Positions 9,071-17,580 of a stretch of DNA of 64,000 nucleotides are shown here, piece by piece (the stretch's first letter is position 1; each line of letters begins with the position of its first letter). The position numbers and the translations under genes are program-made. The notes under the pieces are model-generated. The model saw only the letters and a list, made by a program, of their open reading frames with translations. It made no database searches and was not told the DNA's origin. This DNA is from Microbacterium sp. nov. GSS16 (lineage in GTDB: Bacteria > Actinomycetota > Actinomycetes > Actinomycetales > Microbacteriaceae). Location: NCBI RefSeq assembly GCF_028198145.1, contig NZ_CP116338.1, positions 930,001 to 994,000 of the forward strand, given 5' to 3'.

Positions 9071-9406
9071 GTGAAACTCGTCTCCTACGCCGGCCAGCAG
9101 CTGATCACCACCAATGATGTCGCAGACGCGCTGGTGGAGCTCGCGGCTGCCATCGCGCGGGAGGGCGAGACGGAGGCGCTGCACATCCCCGTCGTGATCA
9201 ACGGCGCCAAAGACAGCGCCGACCTGCTCGTCGGTGTCGGCAACGATCTCCTCGTGGGCCCGCAGACGTCCGACGGAGCGGATCCGGACTTCTCGGTCGA
9301 GGCCGAGACGCTGCGCTCGCACCGTCTTTATCCTCGCCCCAGGGACGAGGCGGACGACGACGAGTTCGACGCCGGCCTGAACGCGAGCTTCGACCCCGAT
9401 CTCTGA
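9071..9406 (+). CDS. Hypothetical small acidic protein
   Basis: A 111-residue soluble protein starting at GTG 9071. It opens with MKLVSYAGQQLITTNDVADAL, contains a beta-strand-rich central part (HIPVVINGAK, DLLVGVGNDLLVG) and ends in a very acidic tail (DEADDDEFDAGL). No signal peptide, membrane helix or recognised motif was seen. It has no obvious coupling to either neighbour. The regular start and high G/C at codon third positions support a real gene. Family not recognised. Confidence 0.7.
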   Translation: MKLVSYAGQQLITTNDVADALVELAAAIAREGETEALHIPVVINGAKDSADLLVGVGNDLLVGPQTSDGADPDFSVEAETLRSHRLYPRPRDEADDDEFDAGLNASFDPDL

Positions 9407-9436
9407 CGCGGCGCACTCGAGCGCATCGTCGCGCGA

Positions 9437-10654
9437 TCACGCCGTTGCGAGTCTGCGCTCGGCCAGCAGCGGCACGGCGCGCTCGCGCGCCGCCCGCCGT
9501 GCCGTGGCCACCGCGCCGAGCGAGACCACCTCGGCACCGAGCGATGAGGCGAGCAGATCGGGCGCCGGGAGGTGCATCTGAGCGGGCAGCATCGCACGAG
9601 CCGCTGTGATCACCGGTTGGATGCTCTCGGCGATCGCGCCGCACACGATCACACGAGCGGGGTCGTACATGCTGCTGAGCACGCCCACGATCCGTGCGAG
9701 CCTCTCTCCGACCCGCGAGCAGACGAGCACCGCATCCCGATCGCCCTCGGCGGCGGCGACGAGCACGACGCGCGGATCGATGCGCACGGCATCCGACAGG
9801 CGTCCGATCAGCCCCCGCCGATCGATCTCGCCGTCCTCGACCGCCGAGCGCACCTCGTCCTGCACGGTGTGGCTCAGACCGACGGCCGAGCCCACGCCGA
9901 CGATGTGATCGAACACCACGCCCTCGCCGACGCCGCCGTGCGCGCCGTGCAGCAGGTGCCCGTCGACGACCACTCCGCCGCCGAAGCGCTCGCCGGCCAG
10001 CAGCGCGACGTAGTCGCGGCATCCGACCGCTGCGCCCAGAGACCCTTCGGCGACCGCAGCGAGCAGAGCATCGTTCTTGACCTCGACGACCGGCGCCCAG
10101 TCGGTGAGCGCCGTCGCGAGAGCCGGGTTGGTCCGCTCCCAGAACCCCTGGGGGTGCGGGGGAGAGGTGCCCTCACGGTCGACAGGGGCGGCGACGCCCA
10201 CGCAGATCGACAGCAGCGACTCGCGCGTGCGCCCGGCGTCGGCCAGGGACTGCTCGAGGTGCTGCAGGATCGTGGCGCGGCGCTCATCAGGCGTCTGCTC
10301 GGGATCGAGGTCGACGCGGCGATGCGCGAGGGAGGTGTCGAGCAGGTCGGCGATCGTGACAGCGAGGTGCGTGTCGCCGGCGTCGATGCCGGCGACCACG
10401 CCCAGATCGGGGCAGAGCGTGAAGCGTCGAGCGGGCCGGCCCGCCCGGTACGCGCCGGCCGCCCGCGCATTCGGCAGCTCGGTGAGGATCCCTGCGCCGA
10501 CCAGCGTCGCGAGCGCCTCGATGGCGGTGGATCGGGTGATGGCGGTGGATGCCATGGCATCCGTCGCCGTGAACTCTCCCGCGGTCCAGGCGTAGTCGAG
10601 CACCGCTCCGACGCTGGCTCTGCCGGTGCCGAGATCTGCGGAGATATCGCTCAC
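9437..10654 (-). CDS. ROK family transcriptional repressor
   Basis: A 405-residue ROK protein. Residues 1-75 form a winged-helix DNA-binding part (AITRSTAIEALATLVGAGIL), and the rest is the sugar-kinase-like ROK domain, beginning VVAGIDAGDTHLAVTIADL. The glycine-rich SLGAAVGCRDYVALLAGERFGGGVV follows. The usual ROK zinc-binding cysteines (CxCGxxGC) were not found; the expected position reads LLHGAHGGVGEGVV, so this is a zinc-less member. It is divergently transcribed from the sugar ABC operon with a clear palindrome between them, so it most likely represses that operon and is released by the sugar or its phosphate. Confidence 0.88.
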   Translation of the reverse strand: MSDISADLGTGRASVGAVLDYAWTAGEFTATDAMASTAITRSTAIEALATLVGAGILTELPNARAAGAYRAGRPARRFTLCPDLGVVAGIDAGDTHLAVTIADLLDTSLAHRRVDLDPEQTPDERRATILQHLEQSLADAGRTRESLLSICVGVAAPVDREGTSPPHPQGFWERTNPALATALTDWAPVVEVKNDALLAAVAEGSLGAAVGCRDYVALLAGERFGGGVVVDGHLLHGAHGGVGEGVVFDHIVGVGSAVGLSHTVQDEVRSAVEDGEIDRRGLIGRLSDAVRIDPRVVLVAAAEGDRDAVLVCSRVGERLARIVGVLSSMYDPARVIVCGAIAESIQPVITAARAMLPAQMHLPAPDLLASSLGAEVVSLGAVATARRAARERAVPLLAERRLATA

Positions 10655-10702
10655 AGCTCTTGACCTCTTCCCTTCCCTCTGAGAGAGTACCGGGCAAGCG
10701 AC

Positions 10703-10723
10703 TAAATCTAGTCACTAGATTTA
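10703..10723. promoter_or_regulatory. Probable ROK operator palindrome
   Basis: TAAATCTAG, a 3-bp spacer TCA, then CTAGATTTA: a perfect 9-bp inverted repeat, strikingly A/T-rich for this genome. It lies midway between the divergent ROK gene (start 10654) and the ABC substrate-binding protein gene (start 10755), about 32 bp before the latter. Position and symmetry fit a dimeric repressor site controlling both directions. Confidence 0.75.
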
Positions 10724-10754
10724 CTCTCCGGATATTCAGGTCGGAAGGACGACG

Positions 10755-12059
10755 GTGTCTGTCACATCTCCTCGCGCGGTGCGCATCGCGGCGAGCGCCG
10801 CGACGCTCGCGCTGCTCGGCTCGGCCCTGGTCGGCTGTTCGTCGGACGGCCGCGAGACCATCCGCTTCACCTTCAGCAAACGCGAGGCGATCGAGTTCAT
10901 GACCAAGCTCGTCGCCGACTACAACGCCTCGCAGGACGACGTGCGCGTCGAGATCGACACATCCGGCGTCGACGTCGTCTCGGCCAGCTTCGTGCGCGGC
11001 AACCCGCCCGACATCATGCTCGCCAACTACAACTACGAGGTCGCGCGCTTCGTGCAGCGCTGCGCGCTCAGCGATCTCAGCGGCACCGACGCCGCGAAGA
11101 GCGTGCGCGAGGATCTGCAGCCGCTCATGGAGCAGTACGGGTCATGCGAAGGGCGCACCAGCGCACTGCCCTATTCGGTGATGGCCGCGTCGGTCATCTA
11201 CAACAAGCAGATCTTCGCCGAGCAGGGCCTCGAGGTCCCGCGCACGTGGGACGAGCTGCTGCAGGTCGCCGATCAGCTGAAGCAGGCCGGGATCACCCCG
11301 TTCTACGGCACCTTCAAAGACGACTGGACGGTGGGTCAGGGCTGGTACGACTACTCGGTCGGAGGGTCGCTCGACGTGCTCGAGTTCTTCGACGCCCTCG
11401 CGAAGGAGGGCACCGAGGTGGGCCCCGAGTCGGAGGTCTCGTTCCAGAAGAATTTCGCCGAGCCGATGGACCGGATGCTGACGCTCGCGTCCGACTACAC
11501 CAACGACGACGCGGCCAGTCGCGGCTACGGCGACGGCAACCTCGCCTTCTCGAAGGGGGAGGCGGCCATGTACCTGCAGGGGCCGTGGGCGTTCAGCGAG
11601 ATCGCGAAGACCGCCCCCGACCTCGAGCTCGGCACCTTCCCGCTGCCGATGACCGACGACCCCGACGACCTCGCCGTGCGCGTCAACATGGACCTCGCGG
11701 CGATGATCCCCGAGGAGTCTCGCCACAAAGAGGCTGCCCGGGACTTCCTCGAGTACCTCTACCAGCCCGAGCACATCGAGGAGTACAACGCATCGCAGCT
11801 CGGCTTCACCCCGCTCGAAGACGCCGCCGCGCCGGATGATCCGCGCATCGAGGGGATGATCGAGTACTACGACGAGGGCCGCATCTACCAGGGCCCCTCG
11901 GTTCTCGTTCCCAAGACGATCCCCGTCTTCAACTACGCGCAGGCCATGGTGCTCGGGGCCGACCCCGACGACATCCTGCGCACGATGGACGCCGACTGGG
12001 CGCGCATCGCCTTCCGCGCCCCTGCGCCCACCAGCCAGACGAAGGAGTCGGCAGAATGA
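10755..12059 (+). CDS. Sugar ABC transporter substrate-binding lipoprotein
   Basis: A 434-residue extracellular solute-binding protein of the carbohydrate family. The lipoprotein signal ends in the lipobox LVGCSS with Cys28 as the lipidated residue. Typical folds are visible: ITPFYGTFKDDWTVGQGW, AMYLQGPWAF and the C-terminal hinge region. GTG 10755 follows an RBS (ggaagg at 10743). It delivers sugar to the two permeases encoded next, and the adjacent GH13 alpha-glucosidase suggests maltose, trehalose or another alpha-glucoside. The ATPase is not encoded here, so a shared MsiK-type ATPase elsewhere is likely. Confidence 0.93.
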   Translation: MSVTSPRAVRIAASAATLALLGSALVGCSSDGRETIRFTFSKREAIEFMTKLVADYNASQDDVRVEIDTSGVDVVSASFVRGNPPDIMLANYNYEVARFVQRCALSDLSGTDAAKSVREDLQPLMEQYGSCEGRTSALPYSVMAASVIYNKQIFAEQGLEVPRTWDELLQVADQLKQAGITPFYGTFKDDWTVGQGWYDYSVGGSLDVLEFFDALAKEGTEVGPESEVSFQKNFAEPMDRMLTLASDYTNDDAASRGYGDGNLAFSKGEAAMYLQGPWAFSEIAKTAPDLELGTFPLPMTDDPDDLAVRVNMDLAAMIPEESRHKEAARDFLEYLYQPEHIEEYNASQLGFTPLEDAAAPDDPRIEGMIEYYDEGRIYQGPSVLVPKTIPVFNYAQAMVLGADPDDILRTMDADWARIAFRAPAPTSQTKESAE

Positions 12060-12967
12060 GCACCACGTCCACGGTCATCACGCAGGGCGATCGCACACGC
12101 CGACGCAGCAGTCGTCGGGTCGAGCCGATCTACTACTTCTTCCTCGTCCCCACCCTCGTGCTGTTCACCCTGGCGATCACCGTCCCCGGCGTGATCGGCA
12201 TCTTCTTCAGCTTCACCGACTCGATCGGGCTCGGCGACTGGAGCTTCAACGGCCTGACGAACTACATCGCGATGTTCAGCGACCCGGCCATCCTGCAGAG
12301 CTACCTGTTCACGTTCGGGTTCTCGATCGCGACGGTGATCGTCGTCAACTTCGTCGCGTTCCTGCTCGCCGTGGGGCTCACCTCGCGCATCCGGTTCAAG
12401 ACGGGCCTGCGCACGATCTTCGTCATCCCGATGGTGATCTCGGGCATCATCATCGCCTACGTCTTCAACTTCCTCTTCTCGAACTCGATCCCCGCCGCCG
12501 GCGCGGCGACGGGCATCGGCTGGCTGCAGACCAGCCTGCTGGCCAACCCCGACCTCGCCTGGGTCGCCATCGTCATCGTCACGGCGTGGCAGGCGATCCC
12601 CGGCACGATGCTCATCTACATCGCGGGACTGCTCTCTGTGCCCGGCGACGTGTACGAGGCCGCGTCGATCGACGGTGCGACCAAGACGCAGCAGCTCATG
12701 CGCATCACCGTCCCTCTCGTGGCCGGCTACGTGGTGATCAATGTCATCCTCGGGTTCAAGGGCTTCCTGAACGCCTACGACATCATCGTCGGCCTCACCA
12801 ACGGCGGCCCGGGCACCGCCACCCGCAGCGTCGCGATGACGATCATCGCGGGCTTCAACGGCGGCGACTACGCCTACCAGATGGCGAACGCGACGATCTT
12901 CTTCATCGTCGCCGTGCTCATCTCCCTGCTCCAGCTCTCGCTGACGCGCGGAAGGAATGCGCTCTGA
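12056..12967 (+). CDS. Sugar ABC transporter permease, MalF type
   Basis: A 303-residue membrane protein with about six hydrophobic segments beginning IYYFFLVPTLVLFTLAITV. The EAA loop, YEAASIDGATKTQQLMRIT, contacts the ATPase. It overlaps the substrate-binding gene by 4 bp and the next permease by 1 bp, so the three form one tightly coupled operon. Pairs with the following MalG-type subunit to form the transmembrane channel. Confidence 0.93.
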   Translation: MSTTSTVITQGDRTRRRSSRRVEPIYYFFLVPTLVLFTLAITVPGVIGIFFSFTDSIGLGDWSFNGLTNYIAMFSDPAILQSYLFTFGFSIATVIVVNFVAFLLAVGLTSRIRFKTGLRTIFVIPMVISGIIIAYVFNFLFSNSIPAAGAATGIGWLQTSLLANPDLAWVAIVIVTAWQAIPGTMLIYIAGLLSVPGDVYEAASIDGATKTQQLMRITVPLVAGYVVINVILGFKGFLNAYDIIVGLTNGGPGTATRSVAMTIIAGFNGGDYAYQMANATIFFIVAVLISLLQLSLTRGRNAL

Positions 12968-13869
12968 TGACCACCCAGCCCGCTCTCACCTCGGCCACCC
13001 CGGGCGCACTGACCGAGCGCACACCGACCACGCCGTCGCGCACGGCGATGGAGCGCGTCAACTGGTCGGGCACCATCATCCTCATCCTGTGTGCGGTCAC
13101 CGTGCTGCTGCCTCTGTACGTCACCATCTCGATGGCGTTCAAGACCACCGGCCAGGCCGTCGACGGCAACGCGTTCTCGCTGCCGGCGCCGTTCAGCGTC
13201 GACGGCTTCGTGCAGGCCTGGACCCTGACGAAGTTCCCCGTCGGCGCGGCGATCTCGATGCTCGTCACGGCCGGAACGGTGATCGCGACGATCGTGCTCG
13301 CGGCCTTCGCGTCGTACGCGATCGTGCGCAACTGGGACCGGCGGTTCTTCCGGTACTCCTTCTTCTATCTGCTCGCGGCGATGTTCATCCCGTTCCCCGT
13401 CGTCGCGCTGCCGCAGATCCAGCTGACCGGCCGAGTCGGGCTCGACAACCCCATGGGCGTGATCATCCTCGCCACGATGTTCCAGCTCAGCTTCAGCGTG
13501 CTGCTGTTCACCGCGTTCCTGCGCTCGATCCCCATCGAGCTCGAAGAGAGCGCCCGCATCGACGGCGCGACGACATGGCAGACGTTCTGGAAGCTGATCT
13601 TCCCGCTGCTCGCGCCGATGAGCGCCACGGTCGGCATCTTCGCGTTCCTCTACGCGTGGAACGACTTCATGATGCCGTCGTTGATCATCTCCGATCCGAA
13701 CCTGCAGACCCTTCCCGTGCGGCAGAACCTGTTCCAGAACCAGTTCAGCAACAACTACAACGTCGCCTTCGCCTCGTACCTCATGGCCATGGCGCCCGCG
13801 ATCGTCGCCTACCTGTTCACGCAGCGCTGGGTGATGGAGGGCGTCACCCAGGGCGCCGTGAAGGGCTGA
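12967..13869 (+). CDS. Sugar ABC transporter permease, MalG type
   Basis: About 300 residues, with an N-terminal Thr/Pro-rich cytoplasmic tail and then hydrophobic segments from WSGTIILILCAVTVLLPLYV. The EAA loop is EESARIDGATTWQTFWKLIF, and the protein ends RWVMEGVTQGAVKG as usual for MalG homologues. ATG 12967 overlaps the previous stop (TGATG). A short tandem repeat array separates this gene from the alpha-glucosidase gene. Confidence 0.93.
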   Translation: MTTQPALTSATPGALTERTPTTPSRTAMERVNWSGTIILILCAVTVLLPLYVTISMAFKTTGQAVDGNAFSLPAPFSVDGFVQAWTLTKFPVGAAISMLVTAGTVIATIVLAAFASYAIVRNWDRRFFRYSFFYLLAAMFIPFPVVALPQIQLTGRVGLDNPMGVIILATMFQLSFSVLLFTAFLRSIPIELEESARIDGATTWQTFWKLIFPLLAPMSATVGIFAFLYAWNDFMMPSLIISDPNLQTLPVRQNLFQNQFSNNYNVAFASYLMAMAPAIVAYLFTQRWVMEGVTQGAVKG

Positions 13870-13876
13870 TGCTTCG

Positions 13877-13940
13877 GCAGGCTCAGCTACCCAGGGGAGC
13901 AGGCTCAGCAACCCAGGGGAGCAGGCTCCGCAACCCACCA
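13877..13940 (+). repeat. 22-bp tandem repeat between permease and alpha-glucosidase genes
   Basis: Two almost identical 22-bp units (13877-13898 and 13899-13920) and a third 20-bp degenerate unit (13921-13940), each built on GCAGGCTCAGC and ACCCAGGGGA. The first unit is preceded by CTTCG, giving CTTCGGCAGGCTCAG, which resembles a short dispersed sequence common in actinobacterial genomes. It sits between the permease stop and the RBS of the next gene. Confidence 0.8.
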
Positions 13941-13971
13941 GACCGACCCAAACCCCCAGTCAAGGAGATTC

Positions 13972-15645
13972 ATGACCGACCCGTCCGTCGCCGAGCAGAG
14001 CACCATCGACCCCACCACGTGGTGGCGGCAGGCCGCCGTCTACCAGATCTATCCGCGCAGCTTCGCCGACGGCAACGGTGACGGCATCGGCGACATCGCC
14101 GGCATCCTCTCCCGCGTCGACTACCTCGCCGAGCTGGGTATCGACGCGGTCTGGCTCAGCCCTTTCTACCCTTCCGCGCTCGCCGACGGCGGCTATGACG
14201 TGGCCGACTATCGCGACGTCGACCCCCGCATCGGCACGCTCGAGGAGTTCGACCGGATGGTTCAGGCGCTGCACGAGCGCGGCATCCACGTCATCGTCGA
14301 CATCGTCCCGAACCACTCGTCTAACCTGCACGAGTGGTTCCAGGAGGCGCTGGCCGCTGGGCGCGGGTCGGCCGCCCGGGAGCGGTACATCTTCCGCGAG
14401 GGCACCGGTCCCGACGGCAGCGAGCCGCCCACCGACTGGCTGTCGGTGTTCGGCGGCGGGGCCTGGGAGCGGGTGGAGGACGGGCAGTGGTACTTCCACC
14501 ACTTCGCCGTCGAGCAGCCCGACCTGAACTGGTCGCACCCCGAGGTGCGCGCCGACTTCCTGAAGACTCTGCGGTTCTGGTCGGACCGTGGTGTCGACGG
14601 CTTCCGCATCGACGTCGCCCACATGCTCACCAAGGACCTCACCGAGCCGCTGCCCAGCCGCGCCGAGCTCGAGGCCATCGACAGCACCACCGGTCAGCAC
14701 CCGATCACCGATCGCGACGACGTGCACGAGGTGTACGCCGAATGGCGCCAGGTGTTCAACGAGTACGACCCGCCGCGCACCGCCGTCGCCGAGGCATGGG
14801 TTCAGACGCCAGAGCGGCGCGCCCGGTACGCGTCGGCCGAGGGGCTCGGCCAGGCGTTCAACTTCGATCTGCTCGAGGCCGACTTCGACGCCGCGGAGTT
14901 CCGTCGCCTGATCACGGTCAACCTCGCGCAGGCCGATGCGACGGGATCGTCGACGACCTGGGTGCTCTCGAACCATGACGTCACCCGGCATGCCACACGC
15001 TACGGGCTGCCGCCGCTGGACGGCCGGCGGGTCAAGCAGGGCACGGAGTGGGTCGCCGCCGGCGGACCCGATGACCAGCTCGATCGCGCGCAGGGGCGCC
15101 GGCGCGCCGAGGCGGCCACGATGCTGCTGCTCGGCCTGCCCGGCAGTACCTATCTCTACCAAGGCGAGGAGCTCGGCCTGCACGAGGTCGCCGATATCTC
15201 GCCCGAGCAGCGTCAGGACCCGGCCTTCTTCCGCGGCGCGGAGTTCGACGGACTCGGCCGCGACGGATGCCGGGTTCCGCTGCCGTGGAGCGCCGAGGGG
15301 GCGTCGTTCGGCTTCGGCTCCGACGGCGCGCATCTGCCCCAGCCATCGTGGTTCGCCGAGTACGCGGTGGATGTCGAGGCGGCGGATCCGGCATCCACCC
15401 TCTCGCTCTATCGGAAGGCGCTGGGACTGCGCCGTCGCCTGCAGACGGAGGAGAGGCTCGAGTGGCGTGAGACCGGCCGGTCCGACGTGCTGCGCTTCGC
15501 TCGCCCGAACGGATGGCAGGTGGTGACGAACTTCGGCACCGAGCCGTTCGATCTCGGCGCGGATGCGGATGCCGTGCTGCTGAGCACCCAGCCGCTTCGC
15601 GACGGCGCCCTGCCGGCGGAGGCGACGGCCTGGCTGAGGGCTTGA
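13972..15645 (+). CDS. GH13 alpha-glucosidase (oligo-1,6/alpha-1,4-glucosidase type)
   Basis: A 557-residue cytoplasmic glycoside hydrolase. The N-terminus WWRQAAVYQIYPRSF is typical. Conserved regions: DIVPNHSS (I), GFRIDVAH with nucleophile D214 (II), AEAW with acid/base E274 (III), and SNHDVTRH with D336 (IV). It would hydrolyse alpha-glucosides such as maltose, isomaltose or trehalose imported by the preceding ABC system. RBS aaggag lies at 13962. Linkage specificity cannot be set from sequence alone. Confidence 0.93.
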   Translation: MTDPSVAEQSTIDPTTWWRQAAVYQIYPRSFADGNGDGIGDIAGILSRVDYLAELGIDAVWLSPFYPSALADGGYDVADYRDVDPRIGTLEEFDRMVQALHERGIHVIVDIVPNHSSNLHEWFQEALAAGRGSAARERYIFREGTGPDGSEPPTDWLSVFGGGAWERVEDGQWYFHHFAVEQPDLNWSHPEVRADFLKTLRFWSDRGVDGFRIDVAHMLTKDLTEPLPSRAELEAIDSTTGQHPITDRDDVHEVYAEWRQVFNEYDPPRTAVAEAWVQTPERRARYASAEGLGQAFNFDLLEADFDAAEFRRLITVNLAQADATGSSTTWVLSNHDVTRHATRYGLPPLDGRRVKQGTEWVAAGGPDDQLDRAQGRRRAEAATMLLLGLPGSTYLYQGEELGLHEVADISPEQRQDPAFFRGAEFDGLGRDGCRVPLPWSAEGASFGFGSDGAHLPQPSWFAEYAVDVEAADPASTLSLYRKALGLRRRLQTEERLEWRETGRSDVLRFARPNGWQVVTNFGTEPFDLGADADAVLLSTQPLRDGALPAEATAWLRA

Positions 15646-15662
15646 CGCTCGCACTCGTATGA

Positions 15663-15707
15663 GGTCGGAGACGTTCGCGAATCGTGAATTCGCGTACGTC
15701 TCCGACC
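15663..15707. repeat. Long inverted repeat after the alpha-glucosidase gene
   Basis: Arms 15663-15682 and 15688-15707 pair over 20 bp with one mismatch around a 5-nt loop (CGTGA). It starts 17 bp after the alpha-glucosidase stop and lacks a downstream T-run, so it could act as an imperfect terminator or be a palindromic repeat element. Confidence 0.75.
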
Positions 15708-15755
15708 GCAGGTCGGTCTCGCCCTGTCTCATGTGTGGGAACTTCGTCGCCAAGT

Positions 15756-15770
15756 TGAGAATGGTTCTCA
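15756..15770. promoter_or_regulatory. Zur box upstream of znuA
   Basis: TGAGAATGGTTCTCA is a perfect 6-3-6 inverted repeat located 20 bp before the znuA ATG. It closely resembles the Zur operator of actinobacteria (consensus near TGAAAATGATTTTCA). A short direct repeat ATTAGCA/ATTAGCA follows it immediately. With zinc bound, the Zur protein encoded downstream should block transcription of the uptake operon from here. Confidence 0.85.
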
Positions 15771-15790
15771 TTAGCAATTAGCATGGGCAC

Positions 15791-16747
15791 ATGCACTCCT
15801 CACGCTTCGTCCTCGCAGTCGCCCTGTCCGCCGCATCCGCCCTCGCCCTGACCGGATGCTCGGCGCCGGCGGAGACGAGCGATGACGGCGCGCTGCAGGT
15901 CGTCGCCTCGACCAACGTCTACGGTCAGCTCGCGGCCGAGCTCGGCGGAGACCGCGTCGAGGTGACCAGCCTGATCGACTCGGCCGCGAAGGATCCGCAC
16001 GGCTACGAGGCCACCGCCCGCGATCGCCTCGCCGTGCAGAAGGCCGACCTCGTCATCGCGAACGGCGGCGGCTACGACGCTTTCATGGACGAGCTGATCG
16101 ACGGATCGGATGCCGTCGTGATCACTGCGGCGGAGTTCTCGCACGACTACCCGGACGCCGTGGTCGACGACCACGGCGACGCCGACCACGCCGACGAGCA
16201 CGAGGGCCACTCGCACATCGAGGGCTTCAACGAGCACGTCTGGTTCGACGTGCACACGGTCTCGCACGTCGCCGAGCAGATCGCGGCCGATCTCGCCGAG
16301 CTCGACCCGGCGGGCAAGGCGGATTACTCGGCCGCCGCCGAGACGCTGGCCGGCGAACTCGAGGCGATCGAGGGTGAACTCGACGAGCTGCACGCGAAGC
16401 TCGAGGGCACGCCGGTATTCATCACCGAGCCGCTGCCCGGCGCGCTGGCCGCCGCGGCCGGTCTCGACGACGTCGCCCCCGAGGGGTTCGCCTCGGCGGT
16501 GGAAGAGGGCAACGAGGTCGCCCCCGCGATCCTGCTCGAGTCGCTGTCATTGGTCGAAGACGGCGGAGTGCGCGCGGTGCTCGCCAACGCGCAGACCGGC
16601 GGCACCGAGACGAGCCGCATCGAAGACGCCGCGCGCGGTGCGGGCATCCCCGTGATCACCTTCCATGAGCTGCTCAGCGCCGACCAGTCGTACGCTGAGT
16701 GGATGCGCTCTGCGATCTCCGACCTCGCCGCCGCACTCGACGGATGA
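15791..16747 (+). CDS. znuA: Zinc ABC transporter substrate-binding lipoprotein
   Basis: A 318-residue cluster A-I metal-binding protein. The signal ends LALTGCSA with Cys23 as lipid anchor. Metal ligands characteristic of the family are His70 (DPHGYE) and His149 (NEHVWFD); between them residues 128-142 form a His/Asp-rich loop (DHGDADHADEHEGHSH) that is a mark of zinc rather than manganese transporters. Captures Zn2+ outside the membrane for the ZnuCB importer. Preceded by a Zur box and overlapping the ATPase gene by 4 bp. Confidence 0.93.
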   Translation: MHSSRFVLAVALSAASALALTGCSAPAETSDDGALQVVASTNVYGQLAAELGGDRVEVTSLIDSAAKDPHGYEATARDRLAVQKADLVIANGGGYDAFMDELIDGSDAVVITAAEFSHDYPDAVVDDHGDADHADEHEGHSHIEGFNEHVWFDVHTVSHVAEQIAADLAELDPAGKADYSAAAETLAGELEAIEGELDELHAKLEGTPVFITEPLPGALAAAAGLDDVAPEGFASAVEEGNEVAPAILLESLSLVEDGGVRAVLANAQTGGTETSRIEDAARGAGIPVITFHELLSADQSYAEWMRSAISDLAAALDG

Positions 16748-17580
16748 GCGGCGCTCCATCCAGCGTGCTCGAGATCCGCGGTGCCGCGCTGCATCGCTCC
16801 CGCCGCGAGCTGTGGTCGGGACTCGATCTCGACGTCGCGCCGGGGGAGTTCCTCGCCGTGCTCGGGCCGTCCGGATCGGGCAAGACGACTCTGCTGCGCA
16901 GCATCCTGGGCCTGCAGCCGCTCTCAGCCGGCAGCATCCGGGTCGGCGGGCGGCCCGCTCGGCGCGGTAACCGCCGCATCGGCTACGTGCCGCAGCAGCG
17001 ACCGCTGCCGCCCGACACGAGCATGCGCGCGCGAGACCTCGTCGCGCTCGGCGTGAACGGCACCCGTTTCGGCCTGCCCATCCCGCGCCGCGGCGATCGC
17101 GCGCGCGTCGACGCGCTGCTCGAGGGAGTGGGCGCGGCGCACTACGCCGAGCGGCCGGTCGGACTGCTCTCGGGCGGCGAGCAGCAGCGACTGCGGGTCG
17201 GCCAGGCTCTCGCCGACGATCCCGCGCTGCTCCTGTGCGACGAGCCGCTGTCGGGTCTCGACCTGGCCAACCAGCGCGGCATCACCGACATCATCGATCG
17301 TCAGCGACGACAGGGCGCAGGAGTGCTGTTCGTCACCCACGACGTCAACCCGATCCTGGGGCTCGTCGACCGCATCCTCTACATCGCCGGCGGCAGGTTC
17401 GTGCTCGGCACTCCCGACGAGGTGCTGCAGAGCCGAGTGCTCACCGATCTGTACGGCACGGCGGTGTTCGTGCTGCGCGCCGGCGACCGGCTGGTGGTGG
17501 TCGGTGCGCCGGATGCCGAGGGCACGCACGCGCACGAGCACTCCGAAGACGGCGACGCGCACCGGGGAGCGCACGCATGA
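16744..17580 (+). CDS. znuC: Zinc ABC transporter ATP-binding protein
   Basis: About 278 residues. Walker A is GPSGSGKTTLL, the signature is LLSGGEQQRLRVGQ, Walker B is LLLCDEPLSGLD and the H-loop is FVTHDVN. ATG 16744 is chosen because it overlaps the ZnuA stop (ATGA). The C-terminus adds a His-rich tail (GTHAHEHSEDGDAHRGAHA), unusual for an ATPase subunit and possibly a zinc sensor or buffer. Overlaps the permease gene by 4 bp. Confidence 0.93.
   Translation: MSGAPSSVLEIRGAALHRSRRELWSGLDLDVAPGEFLAVLGPSGSGKTTLLRSILGLQPLSAGSIRVGGRPARRGNRRIGYVPQQRPLPPDTSMRARDLVALGVNGTRFGLPIPRRGDRARVDALLEGVGAAHYAERPVGLLSGGEQQRLRVGQALADDPALLLCDEPLSGLDLANQRGITDIIDRQRRQGAGVLFVTHDVNPILGLVDRILYIAGGRFVLGTPDEVLQSRVLTDLYGTAVFVLRAGDRLVVVGAPDAEGTHAHEHSEDGDAHRGAHA

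Noticed and set aside
13877-13940. CRISPR array
   Set aside because: The units are contiguous with no spacers and only about three copies; it is a plain tandem repeat. No other array with spacers was seen in the window.
13960-15777. 605-codon minus-strand frame over the GH13 gene
   Set aside because: The plus-strand frame has all four GH13 regions; the antisense product has no recognisable domain.
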